NCBI GenBank assembly: GCA_024223125.1
Contig: JAAEOP010000905.1
Coordinates: forward strand, 1 to 35,764
Reading direction: 5' to 3'
Length of the DNA stretch: 35,764 nucleotides
DNA from: Chloroflexota bacterium
Lineage (GTDB): Bacteria > Chloroflexota > Anaerolineae > Promineifilales > Promineifilaceae
Of this stretch, positions 7,845-15,890 are shown one piece after another. A program made the position numbers and the translations under genes. How positions within the stretch are numbered: the stretch's first letter is position 1; every line of letters begins with the position of its first letter. Under the pieces are notes generated by a model. That model had not been told where the DNA came from. It was given only the letters and a program-made list of their open reading frames with translations, and did not search any database.

Positions 7845-8660
7845 ATGATTTTATCAAAACAAGACGCTGACCTATTTTTTGACTTACTTTGGTCGTTACA
7901 ATTCTACGTAAAACAACAGCTTGACCTGCATCCCCAGGTCGCCACCCTGGCCGATTACCGGGACATGGACAGTGAAGGCCGTATGGAAGTTCGTAACGCC
8001 ATGTGGGAAAATCCTCGACTCATTGCCGATTATGTACAATCCAACCCAGACAACCTAAGTGCAGAATATCTGACAATTGTCAACGGCTGGCAAAACTTTG
8101 TGCAGGGCAAATGTTTCATAGAACGCTTGCTGAAAAAATATACCGTTTTTATCATGGATGAAAAGGTATACGGCGTCCTGGGACTATACGACCCGTTGGA
8201 AGAGATGTTTCCCCGCCAGGTATTACCGCTGTATGTGGAGGCCATTCTGTTACCCTTCAAGGGGGTTATCGTTTACGATGGTTTGCTATCTAGCTACCGA
8301 ATTAGTTTCGGCGGCGGCATGAAACGCAATTTGAAAAACACCTATATGAAGGCAAAACGCAAGGGGGAAATTATCGTCAGTTTTGATAAAGCCACACAAG
8401 CTGCGCACCAGGCCAAAACAGAAACCAAACTCAAGGATTGGCAACCAATCATCAATTCCCTGGCGCAGGAGGCAAAGTCGCTACGGGCACAATCCGGCTC
8501 TCCGCCATCATGGGGGCCAACCTTTAGCCTGGTAAAAGCAAGTCTGGCAATGGCGGAAACGGCCGTTGCCTATCCAGAAGATCAAGACGCATTATGGCAG
8601 CAATTTGACAAAGTTGCCCAGGCCCTCGACCGCTTAGAGAAAGGCATCCACAATACTTAG
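7845..8660 (+). CDS. Conserved hypothetical protein coupled to the pRiA4b-like gene (271 aa)
   Basis: The start is taken at the ATG at 7845, two bases after the preceding stop, with an AAAAGG sequence about 11 nt upstream. The longer open frame that begins inside the previous gene is unlikely to be used. The protein is soluble, with no signal or membrane segment. It begins with a hydrophobic helix pair (DLFFDLLWSLQFYVKQQL). The middle contains a compact beta region (KYTVFIMDEKVYGVLGLYDPLEEMFP, VEAILLPFKGVIVYDGLLSSYRISFGGGMKRNLKNTYMKAK). A helical C-terminus follows. I do not recognise a family. The tight spacing implies joint translation and probably a joint function with the upstream zinc-ribbon protein. 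Confidence 0.8.
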   Translation: MILSKQDADLFFDLLWSLQFYVKQQLDLHPQVATLADYRDMDSEGRMEVRNAMWENPRLIADYVQSNPDNLSAEYLTIVNGWQNFVQGKCFIERLLKKYTVFIMDEKVYGVLGLYDPLEEMFPRQVLPLYVEAILLPFKGVIVYDGLLSSYRISFGGGMKRNLKNTYMKAKRKGEIIVSFDKATQAAHQAKTETKLKDWQPIINSLAQEAKSLRAQSGSPPSWGPTFSLVKASLAMAETAVAYPEDQDALWQQFDKVAQALDRLEKGIHNT

Positions 8661-8691
8661 GGAACGCTCGCAAACCCTATGAGTGTAGGTC

Positions 8692-9063
8692 ATGGAAAAG
8701 ATTTGTATCAGTTCGAGTTTACGCTTCAAGGAAACGATTCGGGATACGGTTCAACGATTCACAGAAATTGGCATAGACGCCTTATTCCCAAATCTCGATA
8801 CCGAGTTTCAAAAGGGCAAATTCGATATTGATGTACTGCGGGGACTTTGCCAGGATCATTTCACGGCAATTAATGCAGCTGAGGGGCTTTATGTTATCAA
8901 TCCTGGCGGCTATATTGGCACTTTGGTTACAGTTGAAATCGGGTATGCTCTGGGAAGAGAAAAGCCTGTCTATTTCACTGAACCGACAGGACATCTGGAT
9001 CATGACGTTCTGTTTAATGGTATCATTCCGCTCGATAAGATTGAAACGTTTCATTCGTTATAA
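8692..9063 (+). CDS. Nucleoside 2-deoxyribosyltransferase-like protein (123 aa)
   Basis: A short single-domain Rossmann-like protein. It contains CISSSLRFKETI near the N-terminus, LFPNLD, DHFTAINAAEGLYVINPGGYIGTLVTVEIGYALGREKPVYF. The last run (acidic or polar strand, NPGGYIG, then an ExGYA helix) is the pattern of the nucleoside 2-deoxyribosyltransferase/DUF4406 group, which handles nucleoside or nucleotide N-glycosidic bonds. The length fits the small members. Actual substrate unknown. The ATG has only a weak TAGG upstream. It follows the 271-aa gene by 31 bp on the same strand. Confidence 0.7.
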   Translation: MEKICISSSLRFKETIRDTVQRFTEIGIDALFPNLDTEFQKGKFDIDVLRGLCQDHFTAINAAEGLYVINPGGYIGTLVTVEIGYALGREKPVYFTEPTGHLDHDVLFNGIIPLDKIETFHSL

Positions 9064-9142
9064 AAGGCATTAATGTCCACAGATTATCATCAATCCTACC
9101 TGGTTCAATTACGCCATCTGATTTGGAAAATGTAAAATTTTC

Positions 9143-9235
9143 GTAACTGTACAGGTGCAACGCACTTTTCCCAGAGTAATGTCAATGCCGCTGCTCTTTG
9201 CAAGTGCGTCGCACCTCTGGAAGCTGAATAGTTAC
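9143..9235. mobile_element. MITE copy 4, second subfamily (93 bp, perfect 8-bp target duplication)
   Basis: The termini are GTAACTGTACA and TGAATAGTTAC (inner half degenerate), and the inner arms are AGGTGCAACGCACTT and AAGTGCGTCGCACCT. It is flanked by identical octamers AAATTTTC at 9135-9142 and 9236-9243. It shares layout, length, GTAAC ends and the AGGTGC...GCACTT arm design with copies 1-3, but the middle of each arm and the whole centre differ. It lies in the 461-bp gap between the deoxyribosyltransferase-like gene and the SDR gene. Confidence 0.9.
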
Positions 9236-9278
9236 AAATTTTCGCCATTATGACACAGACAAGTTATCCTCAAATAGA

Positions 9279-9392
9279 ATGAAAATGAAAAAGTGGCAAT
9301 GGTCACAAAAAACATTAGTTGTAATCGGCGTCGTTATTGTGTTGTCGGCCGTCTACAAGGTTTCGTCGGTAATTCATATATTCAGCTTGTGA
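9279..9392 (+). CDS. Possible 37-aa single-span membrane peptide
   Basis: ATG at 9279 opens MKMKKWQWSQK followed by a hydrophobic run TLVVIGVVIVLSAVYKVSSV and a stop at 9390. The shape (basic N-terminus, one helix) is plausible for a membrane peptide or for the cut-off N-terminus of a larger protein. There is no convincing ribosome-binding site. The rest of the gap to 9524 holds only the hairpin at 9468. Low confidence. Confidence 0.25.
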   Translation: MKMKKWQWSQKTLVVIGVVIVLSAVYKVSSVIHIFSL

Positions 9393-9467
9393 CCTGGGAT
9401 AGCAACGGCCGTGTTATACTTCCAACGGAGGAAACGATGCAATTCAAAGCCATGTTAAAAAGGAAAG

Positions 9468-9496
9468 GAGATTGGGAGATTTGATCTCCCAATCTC
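9468..9496. repeat. Heptamer-type perfect inverted repeat (13-bp stem)
   Basis: GAGATTGGGAGAT at 9468-9480 pairs perfectly with ATCTCCCAATCTC at 9484-9496 around a TTG loop. It is followed by an A/T-rich run and then the AAGGA site of the SDR gene at 9525. It belongs to the same GAGATT sequence family as the arrays at 1694, 12263 and 15850. In RNA it would form a strong hairpin in the 5' leader of the SDR gene. Confidence 0.8.
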
Positions 9497-9524
9497 TTAA
9501 TCCTTATTTTTAAGGACAAATGTT

Positions 9525-10286
9525 ATGACAAAACAGTTGCAAAATAAAATTGCCCTCATTACAGGTGGCGGATCGGGTATTGGGCGGGCAACGGCCGTCT
9601 TGTTTGCCCAAGAAGGCGCGGCCGTCGCCATTGCCGATATTGACGCGGATGGCGGTATGGAAACTGTGCAGATGGTTGCCGATCAAGGCAGCGACGCTTT
9701 TTTCATTCAGACCGATGTTTCTAATTCGGTACAGGTACAGGCAATGGTGGGTGAAGTGGTGGAGCGTTACGGCCGTCTCGACATCGCCTTCAACAACGCC
9801 GGCATCGAAGGGGAAACTTGCCGTACGGCCGACGTGACAGAAGAAGATTTTGACCGTATTATAGCCGTCAACCTCAAAGGGGTATGGTTATGTATGAAAG
9901 TTGAAATCCCCCAAATGTTGGCTCAGGGGGGCGGCGTCATCGTCAATACCGCGTCTGCAGCCGGGCTGGTGGGCACATATTCTATGCCCGTTTATGGGGC
10001 CAGCAAACATGGTATTGTGGGCTTGAGTAAATCGGCGGCAGTGGAATACGGCCGTGAAAACATCCGTGTCAATGCCATTTGTCCCTCTGTCATAGAGACC
10101 CCAATGGTAGAACGCGCCTTTGAAATTTTCCCCCAATTTGTAGAAGCAACCAAACGGCTCAACCCTATGCGCCGCCTGGGACAGGCCGACGAAGTAGCTC
10201 GTGCCGTCTTGTGGCTGGCCTCCGACGCCGCCTCCTTCACCAATGGCGCCGCTTTAACGATTGATGGCGGGTTTACGGCGCAGTGA
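9525..10286 (+). CDS. Short-chain dehydrogenase/reductase, classical type (253 aa)
   Basis: An NAD(P)-dependent cytoplasmic oxidoreductase of the classical SDR family. The cofactor motif TGGGSGIG is at residues 13-20 and NNAG at 90-93. Catalytic residues are N116, S144, Y157 and K161 (YGASK). The acidic residue D38 at the end of the second beta strand favours NAD(H). The C-terminal LWLASDAASFTNGAALTIDGG is typical. Length is normal. The substrate cannot be assigned, since such proteins are commonly misannotated as glucose 1-dehydrogenase or 3-oxoacyl-ACP reductase. An AAGGA sequence lies about 9 nt before the ATG. It is flanked on both sides by hairpin-forming heptamer repeats. Confidence 0.93.
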   Translation: MTKQLQNKIALITGGGSGIGRATAVLFAQEGAAVAIADIDADGGMETVQMVADQGSDAFFIQTDVSNSVQVQAMVGEVVERYGRLDIAFNNAGIEGETCRTADVTEEDFDRIIAVNLKGVWLCMKVEIPQMLAQGGGVIVNTASAAGLVGTYSMPVYGASKHGIVGLSKSAAVEYGRENIRVNAICPSVIETPMVERAFEIFPQFVEATKRLNPMRRLGQADEVARAVLWLASDAASFTNGAALTIDGGFTAQ

Positions 10287-10353
10287 TCCGTATTCCGTAA
10301 TCCGTAATCCGTATACGGTATACGGAATACGGTACACGGAATACGGAATACGA
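10287..10353. repeat. Heptamer array with inverted arms (CCGTAAT / ATACGGA type)
   Basis: It starts one base after the SDR stop. Units ATTCCGT, AATCCGT and AATCCGT are followed by their complement ATACGGT, ATACGGA, ATACGGT, ACACGGA, ATACGGA, ATACG. The symmetry centre is near 10315, giving a long cruciform or hairpin. It ends about 10 bp before the ATG of the MoxR gene, which has no clear ribosome-binding site of its own. Confidence 0.85.
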
Positions 10354-10363
10354 GTTATGAAAA

Positions 10364-11251
10364 ATGGACATCAACTCAATTGACACCCTACAACAAGCAT
10401 TAAAAAGCCGTTTTTATGTGGCTGATAGAGGATTGGCAACGGCCACGTATCTGGCTTTGACATTGGAACGGCCGTTATTTTTGGAAGGAGAACCGGGAGT
10501 CGGTAAAACGGAAATCGCTAAAGTGTTGGCCGATTTGCTGGAAACGGATCTTATCCGGCTGCAATGTTATGAAGGACTGGATGTGAACCATGCTGTTTAT
10601 GAATGGAATTACACCCGCCAGATGCTGCACATTCGCCTGTTGGAATCTCGCGGCGAACACGCTTCTGAAGCTGAACTATTTGGGCCGGAGTATTTGCTGA
10701 AACGGCCGTTGCTCCAGGCCATCGAAGAAAGCCGCAGCCATCGTCCCGTTTTACTCATAGATGAAATTGACCGCAGCGACGAAGAATTTGAAGCCTTCCT
10801 GCTAGAAATCCTCTCCGACTTCCAAATCACCATTCCCGAAATAGGCACGATGAAGGCCAGCCATAAACCGGTTGTTATTCTCACGTCCAACCGCACCCGC
10901 GAAGTGCATGACGCCCTCAAGCGACGCTGCCTTTATTATTGGATTGATTACCCTACCTTTGAGAAGGAATATGACATTGTCCGCGCCAAAGTGCCCGCTG
11001 CACCCGAACTACTGGCCCGCCAGGTAACAGGCTTCATTCAAGAATTACGAGAGGCCGACTTGTACAAAATTCCCGGTATTGCGGAAACGTTGGATTGGAC
11101 GGCCGCGCTGGTAGCCCTGGATCAACAAGCGTTAAGCGTAGATGTGGTCAACGACACCTTAGGCGTCATCCTCAAGTACCAGGACGACATCCAACACATC
11201 AACGGCGAAACCGCACGCCAAATGCTAGATCGGGTAACAGTAAATGTTTGA
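10364..11251 (+). CDS. MoxR-family AAA+ ATPase, CoxD-like (295 aa)
   Basis: Walker A GEPGVGKT is at residues 42-49 and Walker B LLIDEID at 130-136. These are followed by a sensor-type VVILTSNRTREVHDALKRRCLYYWIDYP segment with an arginine pair. A helical lid follows from about 205. MoxR ATPases act as chaperones, usually with a VWA-domain partner, in maturation of metalloenzymes or other complexes (CoxD with CoxE in carbon monoxide dehydrogenase clusters). A VWA partner lies at 12321 on the same strand. No CO dehydrogenase subunits are in this window, so the client is unknown. The leader is occupied by the heptamer array. Confidence 0.9.
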   Translation: MDINSIDTLQQALKSRFYVADRGLATATYLALTLERPLFLEGEPGVGKTEIAKVLADLLETDLIRLQCYEGLDVNHAVYEWNYTRQMLHIRLLESRGEHASEAELFGPEYLLKRPLLQAIEESRSHRPVLLIDEIDRSDEEFEAFLLEILSDFQITIPEIGTMKASHKPVVILTSNRTREVHDALKRRCLYYWIDYPTFEKEYDIVRAKVPAAPELLARQVTGFIQELREADLYKIPGIAETLDWTAALVALDQQALSVDVVNDTLGVILKYQDDIQHINGETARQMLDRVTVNV

Positions 11252-11299
11252 TAATGTGTATAATGGCTTGATACCATAAATAAATGGGAGTTGTTTTCA

Positions 11300-11729
11300 A
11301 TGACAACACAATTACCTCTCACCGTACAACAGGCGCTCGGATGATGTTGGCTTATCTGGGTTTAGAATACAAAGAGTTGGAAATTGTCCAAACTTTGAAC
11401 GCTAAACCGTATGGGACACCCAGTTTTGTATCAAAAAGCTGCAATCCATTGGATTACAGGTAGATTATCGCGAATGGTCTATCACAGAGTTAAACACCGC
11501 CATAGAGAATGATAAGCCTGTTGTAATCTTTGTCCGAACAGGTTTTATGGACATCTGGCAGGAAGATTTCGCTCATGCAATCGTGATAGTTGGGATTGAA
11601 CCTGAACACCAATTCTGGATAAACGATCCCGCCAAAAAACAAGCCCTGCTGCCCATATCATGGGATGGATTATTAGCTGCCTGGGCAAAATTTAGCTATC
11701 GTGGAGCGACTGTGAGCAATCCAAAATGA
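11300..11729 (+). pseudogene. C39-like cysteine peptidase, frameshifted
   Basis: An ATG at 11300 with upstream GGGAG begins MTTQLPLTVQQ but hits TGA at 11342. Homologous sequence continues in another frame as ARMMLAYLGLEYKELEIVQTLN, then shifts again near 11428 to a third frame (IKKLQSIGLQVDYREW, IFVRTGFMDIW, FAHAIVIVGIE, FWINDPAKK) ending at 11729. The pattern is that of peptidase C39/papain-like proteins, with the His in FAHAIVIVGI and the Asp in WINDPA visible. The segment that would carry the catalytic Cys (before ARMML) is deleted. Two shifts plus loss of the nucleophile make it a pseudogene. Its stop overlaps the next start (ATGA), a remnant of operon coupling. Confidence 0.75.
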
Positions 11730-12262
11730 TAACAATTTCCGGCAAGGCACAACTGACATTTATGCTGCCCACAGATGTGGAAACGGCATTTCAATTTTAC
11801 CAGGATGTGAACCGTATCTTGCCTTATTTGCCGCGTATCCAGTTTATTGAATCGCATGGAGATCAGCATTTGCGGATATGCTACGTCTCACGGGAATTGA
11901 ACGCTTACGATGTGAAGATTTATTGCGATGTGCAGGCTTTGGCCGACCATAGCAACTATTCGCTGCGGCTTGTGCCCAAAGAAGCGGCCCCTGAAATTAA
12001 AGCGAAATCAGGGTTTAATAAGACGTTGGCTTACGGCCGTTACAGCAGCGCCTCCATCTTCTACCCCAACGGCAACCAGACTCGGCTGGATTACCAGATT
12101 CATCTCTTCGCCGAACTACCCAAACCGTGGGCCATCAAATTTGTGCCCGATGCCGTTATGGATGGTATTGCCAACAGTATTACCAACCATCGCATTAAAG
12201 AAATTGCCCACGGCTTCATCCAACAATCATTGGGTGATTTAGCGGCGTGGAAGCCGGAATGA
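11726..12262 (+). CDS. DUF1997 / SRPBCC-type lipid-binding-fold protein (178 aa)
   Basis: It begins MITISGKAQLTFMLPTDVETAFQFYQDVNRILPYLPRI, the beta-strand and two-helix opening of the SRPBCC (START-like) fold. It continues through strands to a C-terminal helix (VMDGIANSITNHRIKEIAHGFIQQSL). The layout fits DUF1997 proteins. SRPBCC proteins bind hydrophobic ligands; in cox clusters CoxG is of this fold. Here it sits between a MoxR ATPase and a VWA protein, which repeats the CoxD-CoxG-CoxE combination. The start overlaps the preceding pseudogene stop by 4 bp. The ligand is unknown. Confidence 0.7.
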   Translation: MITISGKAQLTFMLPTDVETAFQFYQDVNRILPYLPRIQFIESHGDQHLRICYVSRELNAYDVKIYCDVQALADHSNYSLRLVPKEAAPEIKAKSGFNKTLAYGRYSSASIFYPNGNQTRLDYQIHLFAELPKPWAIKFVPDAVMDGIANSITNHRIKEIAHGFIQQSLGDLAAWKPE

Positions 12263-12314
12263 GGAGATTAGAGATTGACTTAATCTCCAATCTCTAATCT
12301 CTAATCTCCTAATC
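12263..12314. repeat. Heptamer array with inverted arms (GAGATTA / CTCTAAT type)
   Basis: It starts directly after the stop of the SRPBCC gene. GAGATTAGAGATT near its left end pairs with AATCTCTAATCTC in its right half. Additional CTAATCT units follow, up to about 6 bp before the ATG of the VWA gene, which has no separate clear ribosome-binding site. Confidence 0.8.
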
Positions 12315-12320
12315 ACCATC

Positions 12321-13559
12321 ATGACCCCCTCCCCCCCACCCGGCCACCTCTTACACAATCTAATTCTCTTCGGCCGTTTGCTGCGTGCATTGGGTATGAA
12401 TGTGAACCCCGGCCGTATGGTTGACCTGGTTCGCGCTTTGGATCATGTGCAAATCGGTCGTAAAGCTGATTTCTATTACACCAGTCGCAGCTTATTGGTA
12501 CATGAGCGAGATGACCTGCCTTTGTTTGATCAGGCGTTTGATCTCTTTTGGCGTAAGCCGTCCGGCGAAGGCGCCTGGTTTGAATTAGACAACTTTCGCC
12601 CCACAGAACCGTCGCCGCAAACCTTGATGACGCCCCCTATTTTAGACCCCTCATTCGGTGATGAAGATAACAGTCGCCAACCCCCTGATGAGGATGAAGA
12701 CATTCAGGAAATTATCGAGATCACCCGCACTTATAGCCAGCGAGAACTGCTGCAGGGCAAGGATTTTGCCGCGCTGACGAAAGAGGAGATGGCAGTGATC
12801 AAACTGCTTATGTCGAAGATGGTGTGGGATTTGGGGATGCGGCGCACCAGACGGATGCGGCCTGGCTACGGCCGTTTGCCAGACCTGCGCCGTGTTATGC
12901 GGAAAAATCTGCGCTACGGAGGGGAACTGTTGGAATGGCCTACCCGTGAACCCAAATTCAAACCCCGCCCCCTCATCATTATCGCCGATATTTCCGGCTC
13001 TATGGAACAGTACACCCGCCTGCTGCTGCACTTTACCTACAGTCTGGCGGCCAGCCTGACCCGAACGGTAGAATCTTTTGTATTCAGTACCCGGCTCACT
13101 CGCATCACCCGACAGTTACACGGCCGTGACATAGACCATTCCCTCAACGAAGTGGCCGATCAGGTACATGATTGGTCGGGCGGCACACGCATTGGCGAAT
13201 CCCTGAAAACATTTAATTACAATTGGGGACGGCGCGTTTTAGGGCGCGGCGCCATCGTTCTGCTCATCAGCGACGGTTGGGACCGGGGCGATCCTGATTT
13301 ACTGCGAGAGGAAATCGGCCGTTTGCAGCGTAGCTGTTATCGTCTCATCTGGCTCAACCCCTTACTAGGTTCCGCACAGTACGAACCATTGACGCGGGGG
13401 ATGCAGGCTGCCCTGCCCCACATTGATGATTTTTTACCCGTACATAATCTAGTCAGTCTGGAAGCGTTAGCCGGCCATTTACAAAATCTGACGACGGAGA
13501 AACGGCCGTCGCGGCGCCACCCCAAACTTTCCGGCGCTGCCTTCATCCGGCAGCGGTAA
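12321..13559 (+). CDS. VWA-domain protein, CoxE-like (412 aa)
   Basis: The N-terminal half (LIFGRLLRALGMNVNPGRMVDLVRAL, then an acidic linker about 113-128) is that of the CoxE/YehP-like VWA group. The MIDAS motif DISGS is at residues 223-227, followed by GGTRIGESL and LISDGWDRGD. These are the further MIDAS loops, so metal binding looks intact. Such proteins work with MoxR ATPases in assembling target enzymes. It pairs with the MoxR ATPase at 10364. The gene ends 9 bp before the convergent feoB permease gene. Confidence 0.88.
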   Translation: MTPSPPPGHLLHNLILFGRLLRALGMNVNPGRMVDLVRALDHVQIGRKADFYYTSRSLLVHERDDLPLFDQAFDLFWRKPSGEGAWFELDNFRPTEPSPQTLMTPPILDPSFGDEDNSRQPPDEDEDIQEIIEITRTYSQRELLQGKDFAALTKEEMAVIKLLMSKMVWDLGMRRTRRMRPGYGRLPDLRRVMRKNLRYGGELLEWPTREPKFKPRPLIIIADISGSMEQYTRLLLHFTYSLAASLTRTVESFVFSTRLTRITRQLHGRDIDHSLNEVADQVHDWSGGTRIGESLKTFNYNWGRRVLGRGAIVLLISDGWDRGDPDLLREEIGRLQRSCYRLIWLNPLLGSAQYEPLTRGMQAALPHIDDFLPVHNLVSLEALAGHLQNLTTEKRPSRRHPKLSGAAFIRQR

Positions 13560-13568
13560 CGCCAATTA

Positions 13569-14996
13569 TTATCCTGCTAACAGCCGCCAGATTTGGGCCA
13601 CAAAGAAGGTAACGATGAAACCGAGAGCCAGGGGGAGCAAGGCAGACACAACCGTCCATCTTTTGCTCCTCGTCTCCTTATAAATGGTATAAATGGTGGT
13701 GCTGCACGGATTATGGATGAGGGAAAAGAGCATGAGGTTGACGGCCGTTAGCAGCGTCCATCCACTGGCTACCAGCAACTCTTTCATTTGGGAGAGGGAA
13801 TCCAGCTCAAACATAACACCTGTGCCCGGCCCTGCTTCTGGCTGTCCCAATACCAATACTGTTAACATCAATATCGTAGGAATAACAATTTCATTGGCCG
13901 GAATAGCCACAATATAAGCCACCAGAATAACGCCGTTCAAGCCGATGAGGATACCCAACGGATTTAGAGCATTGATCATATATTCGGCAATACTAACGCC
14001 GTTAATGGTGATGTTGGCAATGAGCCAGATGGCCGCCCCGGCCGGCACGGCAAAAATAATCGCCCGCCACAGTACCAATAAGGTACGGTCAATGAGTGAA
14101 GTGTAAATGGTTTGCCACACTTGCGGTGGCCGGTACGGTGGCAGTTCCAGGCTAAATGTGGAAAGTTCGCCGCGCAGGACAGTGCGTGCCAGCGCCCAGG
14201 AGATGAGGAAGGTGAGCAGAACCCCCAACACAGCTATGCTTACCACTGCCAGCGCCGACACCAATCCGGCCAGATAAGCGGGAACCAATGTCCCAATAAA
14301 AAGGGTGGCAACGAGGATTTGGGTGGGCCAACGGCCGTTACACAACGCAAAATTATTCGTAATCACCGCAATCACTCGTTCACGGGGGCTGTCAATAACG
14401 CGGGTGGCAATGACCCCGGCTGCATTACAGCCAAAGCCCATCATCATGCTTAACGATTGCTTGCCGTGTGTGCCCGACTTTCTGAATACATTGTCCAGAT
14501 TAAAAGCCACGCGGGGTAGATAGCCAAAATCCTCTAGCAGTGTAAACATGGGGAAGAAAATAGCCATCGGTGGCAGCATCACGGCAATGACCCACGCCGT
14601 GGCCAAATAGATGCCATCTAACAGCAACCCAGACAGCCACCAGGGCAGTCCAATGGCGGCCGCCACTTCATGCAGCCAGGGATAAATCGTCTCGATCAGA
14701 ATGAAGGCTAATGCTTGCGAAGGGTAGTTAGCGCCCACAATCGTCAGCCAAAAGACGATAGCAAAGAGTAAAATCATCAACGGAAAGCCCCAAATGCGGC
14801 TGGTGACAATGCGGTCAATGGTACGATCAAGGTCAAAGCGGGGTTTTTCAGACGGCCGTGTCACCGCCCGATCCGCTAACCGCGCCGCATCCGTATAAAT
14901 ATCTTCCAACAACTGCTCATGAAAATTTTGTCCAATCTCCCAACGCAGCGTCTCGGCCGTTTGTAGAATGTCATTTGTAGGTGTAAATGTCGTCAT
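13569..14996 (-). CDS. feoB: FeoB permease part, split gene (475 aa)
   Basis: This is the membrane half of ferrous iron transporter FeoB, encoded separately from its GTPase. About ten hydrophobic segments are present. The first gate motif GFGCNAAGV (residues 187-195) and a second gate-like region [19 protein letters not shown] near the C-terminus are visible. The N-terminal 65 residues are a soluble helical linker. The start overlaps the GTPase gene stop by 4 bp (ATGA), so translation is coupled and the two halves should assemble into a Fe(II) uptake system in the cytoplasmic membrane. No frameshift is seen at the junction: the split is a clean stop/start, not decay. Confidence 0.92.
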   Translation of the reverse strand: MTTFTPTNDILQTAETLRWEIGQNFHEQLLEDIYTDAARLADRAVTRPSEKPRFDLDRTIDRIVTSRIWGFPLMILLFAIVFWLTIVGANYPSQALAFILIETIYPWLHEVAAAIGLPWWLSGLLLDGIYLATAWVIAVMLPPMAIFFPMFTLLEDFGYLPRVAFNLDNVFRKSGTHGKQSLSMMMGFGCNAAGVIATRVIDSPRERVIAVITNNFALCNGRWPTQILVATLFIGTLVPAYLAGLVSALAVVSIAVLGVLLTFLISWALARTVLRGELSTFSLELPPYRPPQVWQTIYTSLIDRTLLVLWRAIIFAVPAGAAIWLIANITINGVSIAEYMINALNPLGILIGLNGVILVAYIVAIPANEIVIPTILMLTVLVLGQPEAGPGTGVMFELDSLSQMKELLVASGWTLLTAVNLMLFSLIHNPCSTTIYTIYKETRSKRWTVVSALLPLALGFIVTFFVAQIWRLLAG

Positions 14997-15838
14997 GACT
15001 GCTCCATAATAAGTAATCGGTTATCGGTCAGCGGTTGTTGATCAGCGATCAAATTTCCTAAATCGCCACTCTCCACAGCCTTCACAATGACAGGATCCCC
15101 TTCCAAAAGACGGAGAGCTACCCAACGTATATTGGGAAGACCGGGAAAAGCAGCTTCGATTTTTTCGGCCAGTTTAGAAATCGCCTGACGTATGGCCGGC
15201 GACTCCGATTTTACGCGGTATGGTTTGACCACCGTTTCTCCGGCGGCAACATCAGCAATCGCTTGCAGCAGATTGTCTATACCTTCACCCTGGCGAGCGA
15301 TGGTGGGTACAACCGGTACACCCAAATCTCGTGCCAGCCGACGGCCGTCCACCTGCAAACCATGCCGCTCTGCTTCATCCATCAAATTCAGACAAATCAC
15401 CGCCCGATCCGTTATTTCCAATATTTGCAGAACCAGATTTAAGTTACGTTCCAACCGGGTGGCGTCTACCACGGCGACAGTTACATCCGGCTGCCCAAAA
15501 AGGATAAAATCGCGGGCTATTTCCTCGTCCAAACTGGTAGACAGCAATGAATAAGTTCCGGGCAAATCTACAATTTTATAGCCGTGGTCGCCGTAACTGT
15601 AGCCCCCCTCAGCGCGGGTAACAGTTTTGCCCGGCCAGTTACCCGTGTGCTGCCGCAAACCGGTCAGAGCATTAAAAACAGTGCTTTTACCCGTATTAGG
15701 ATTGCCTGCCAAAGCAACCACATAATCCCAATCAGACATATCAATGCCCAGCTTTTGTAAGTTACCAGCATTGTGTATTGGACAGGTATCGCAAGCAGTG
15801 GGAGCCGCCTGGTTCAATTTAATTGTTTGATTTTGCAT
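14993..15838 (-). CDS. feoB: FeoB GTPase part, split gene (281 aa)
   Basis: The G domain of FeoB contains G1 GNPNTGKST (residues 45-53), G2-region TGNWPGKT (65-72), G3 DLPGTYS (91-97) and G4 NLMD (151-154). A helical regulatory domain runs from about 200 to the end. An N-terminal ACDTCPI motif offers two cysteines (C16, C19), as in several FeoB proteins with a metal-binding leader. The start is taken at ATG 15838, with AGAGAT a few bases upstream. A TTG at 15877 would extend the frame into the heptamer repeat and into the preceding gene and is less likely. It hydrolyses GTP to regulate the permease encoded next. Confidence 0.92.
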   Translation of the reverse strand: MQNQTIKLNQAAPTACDTCPIHNAGNLQKLGIDMSDWDYVVALAGNPNTGKSTVFNALTGLRQHTGNWPGKTVTRAEGGYSYGDHGYKIVDLPGTYSLLSTSLDEEIARDFILFGQPDVTVAVVDATRLERNLNLVLQILEITDRAVICLNLMDEAERHGLQVDGRRLARDLGVPVVPTIARQGEGIDNLLQAIADVAAGETVVKPYRVKSESPAIRQAISKLAEKIEAAFPGLPNIRWVALRLLEGDPVIVKAVESGDLGNLIADQQPLTDNRLLIMEQS

Positions 15839-15849
15839 AATATCTCTTT

Positions 15850-15890
15850 GGGAGATTAGAGATGGATAATCTCTCAATCTCCAATCTCCA
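15850..15890. repeat. Heptamer array with inverted arms (GAGATTA / CTCCAAT type)
   Basis: On the plus strand GGAGATTAGAGATGGAT is followed by AATCTCTCAATCTCCAATCTCC, partly complementary. The array occupies the gap between the regulator and the FeoB GTPase gene and runs into the regulator's 3' end, encoding its last residues and stop (GGAGATTGA). Confidence 0.8.

Noticed and set aside
14993..14996. FeoB split as a frameshift mutation
   Set aside because: The two parts overlap as ATGA, with a proper start and an independent soluble N-terminal linker on the permease. This looks like a stable split, not decay.
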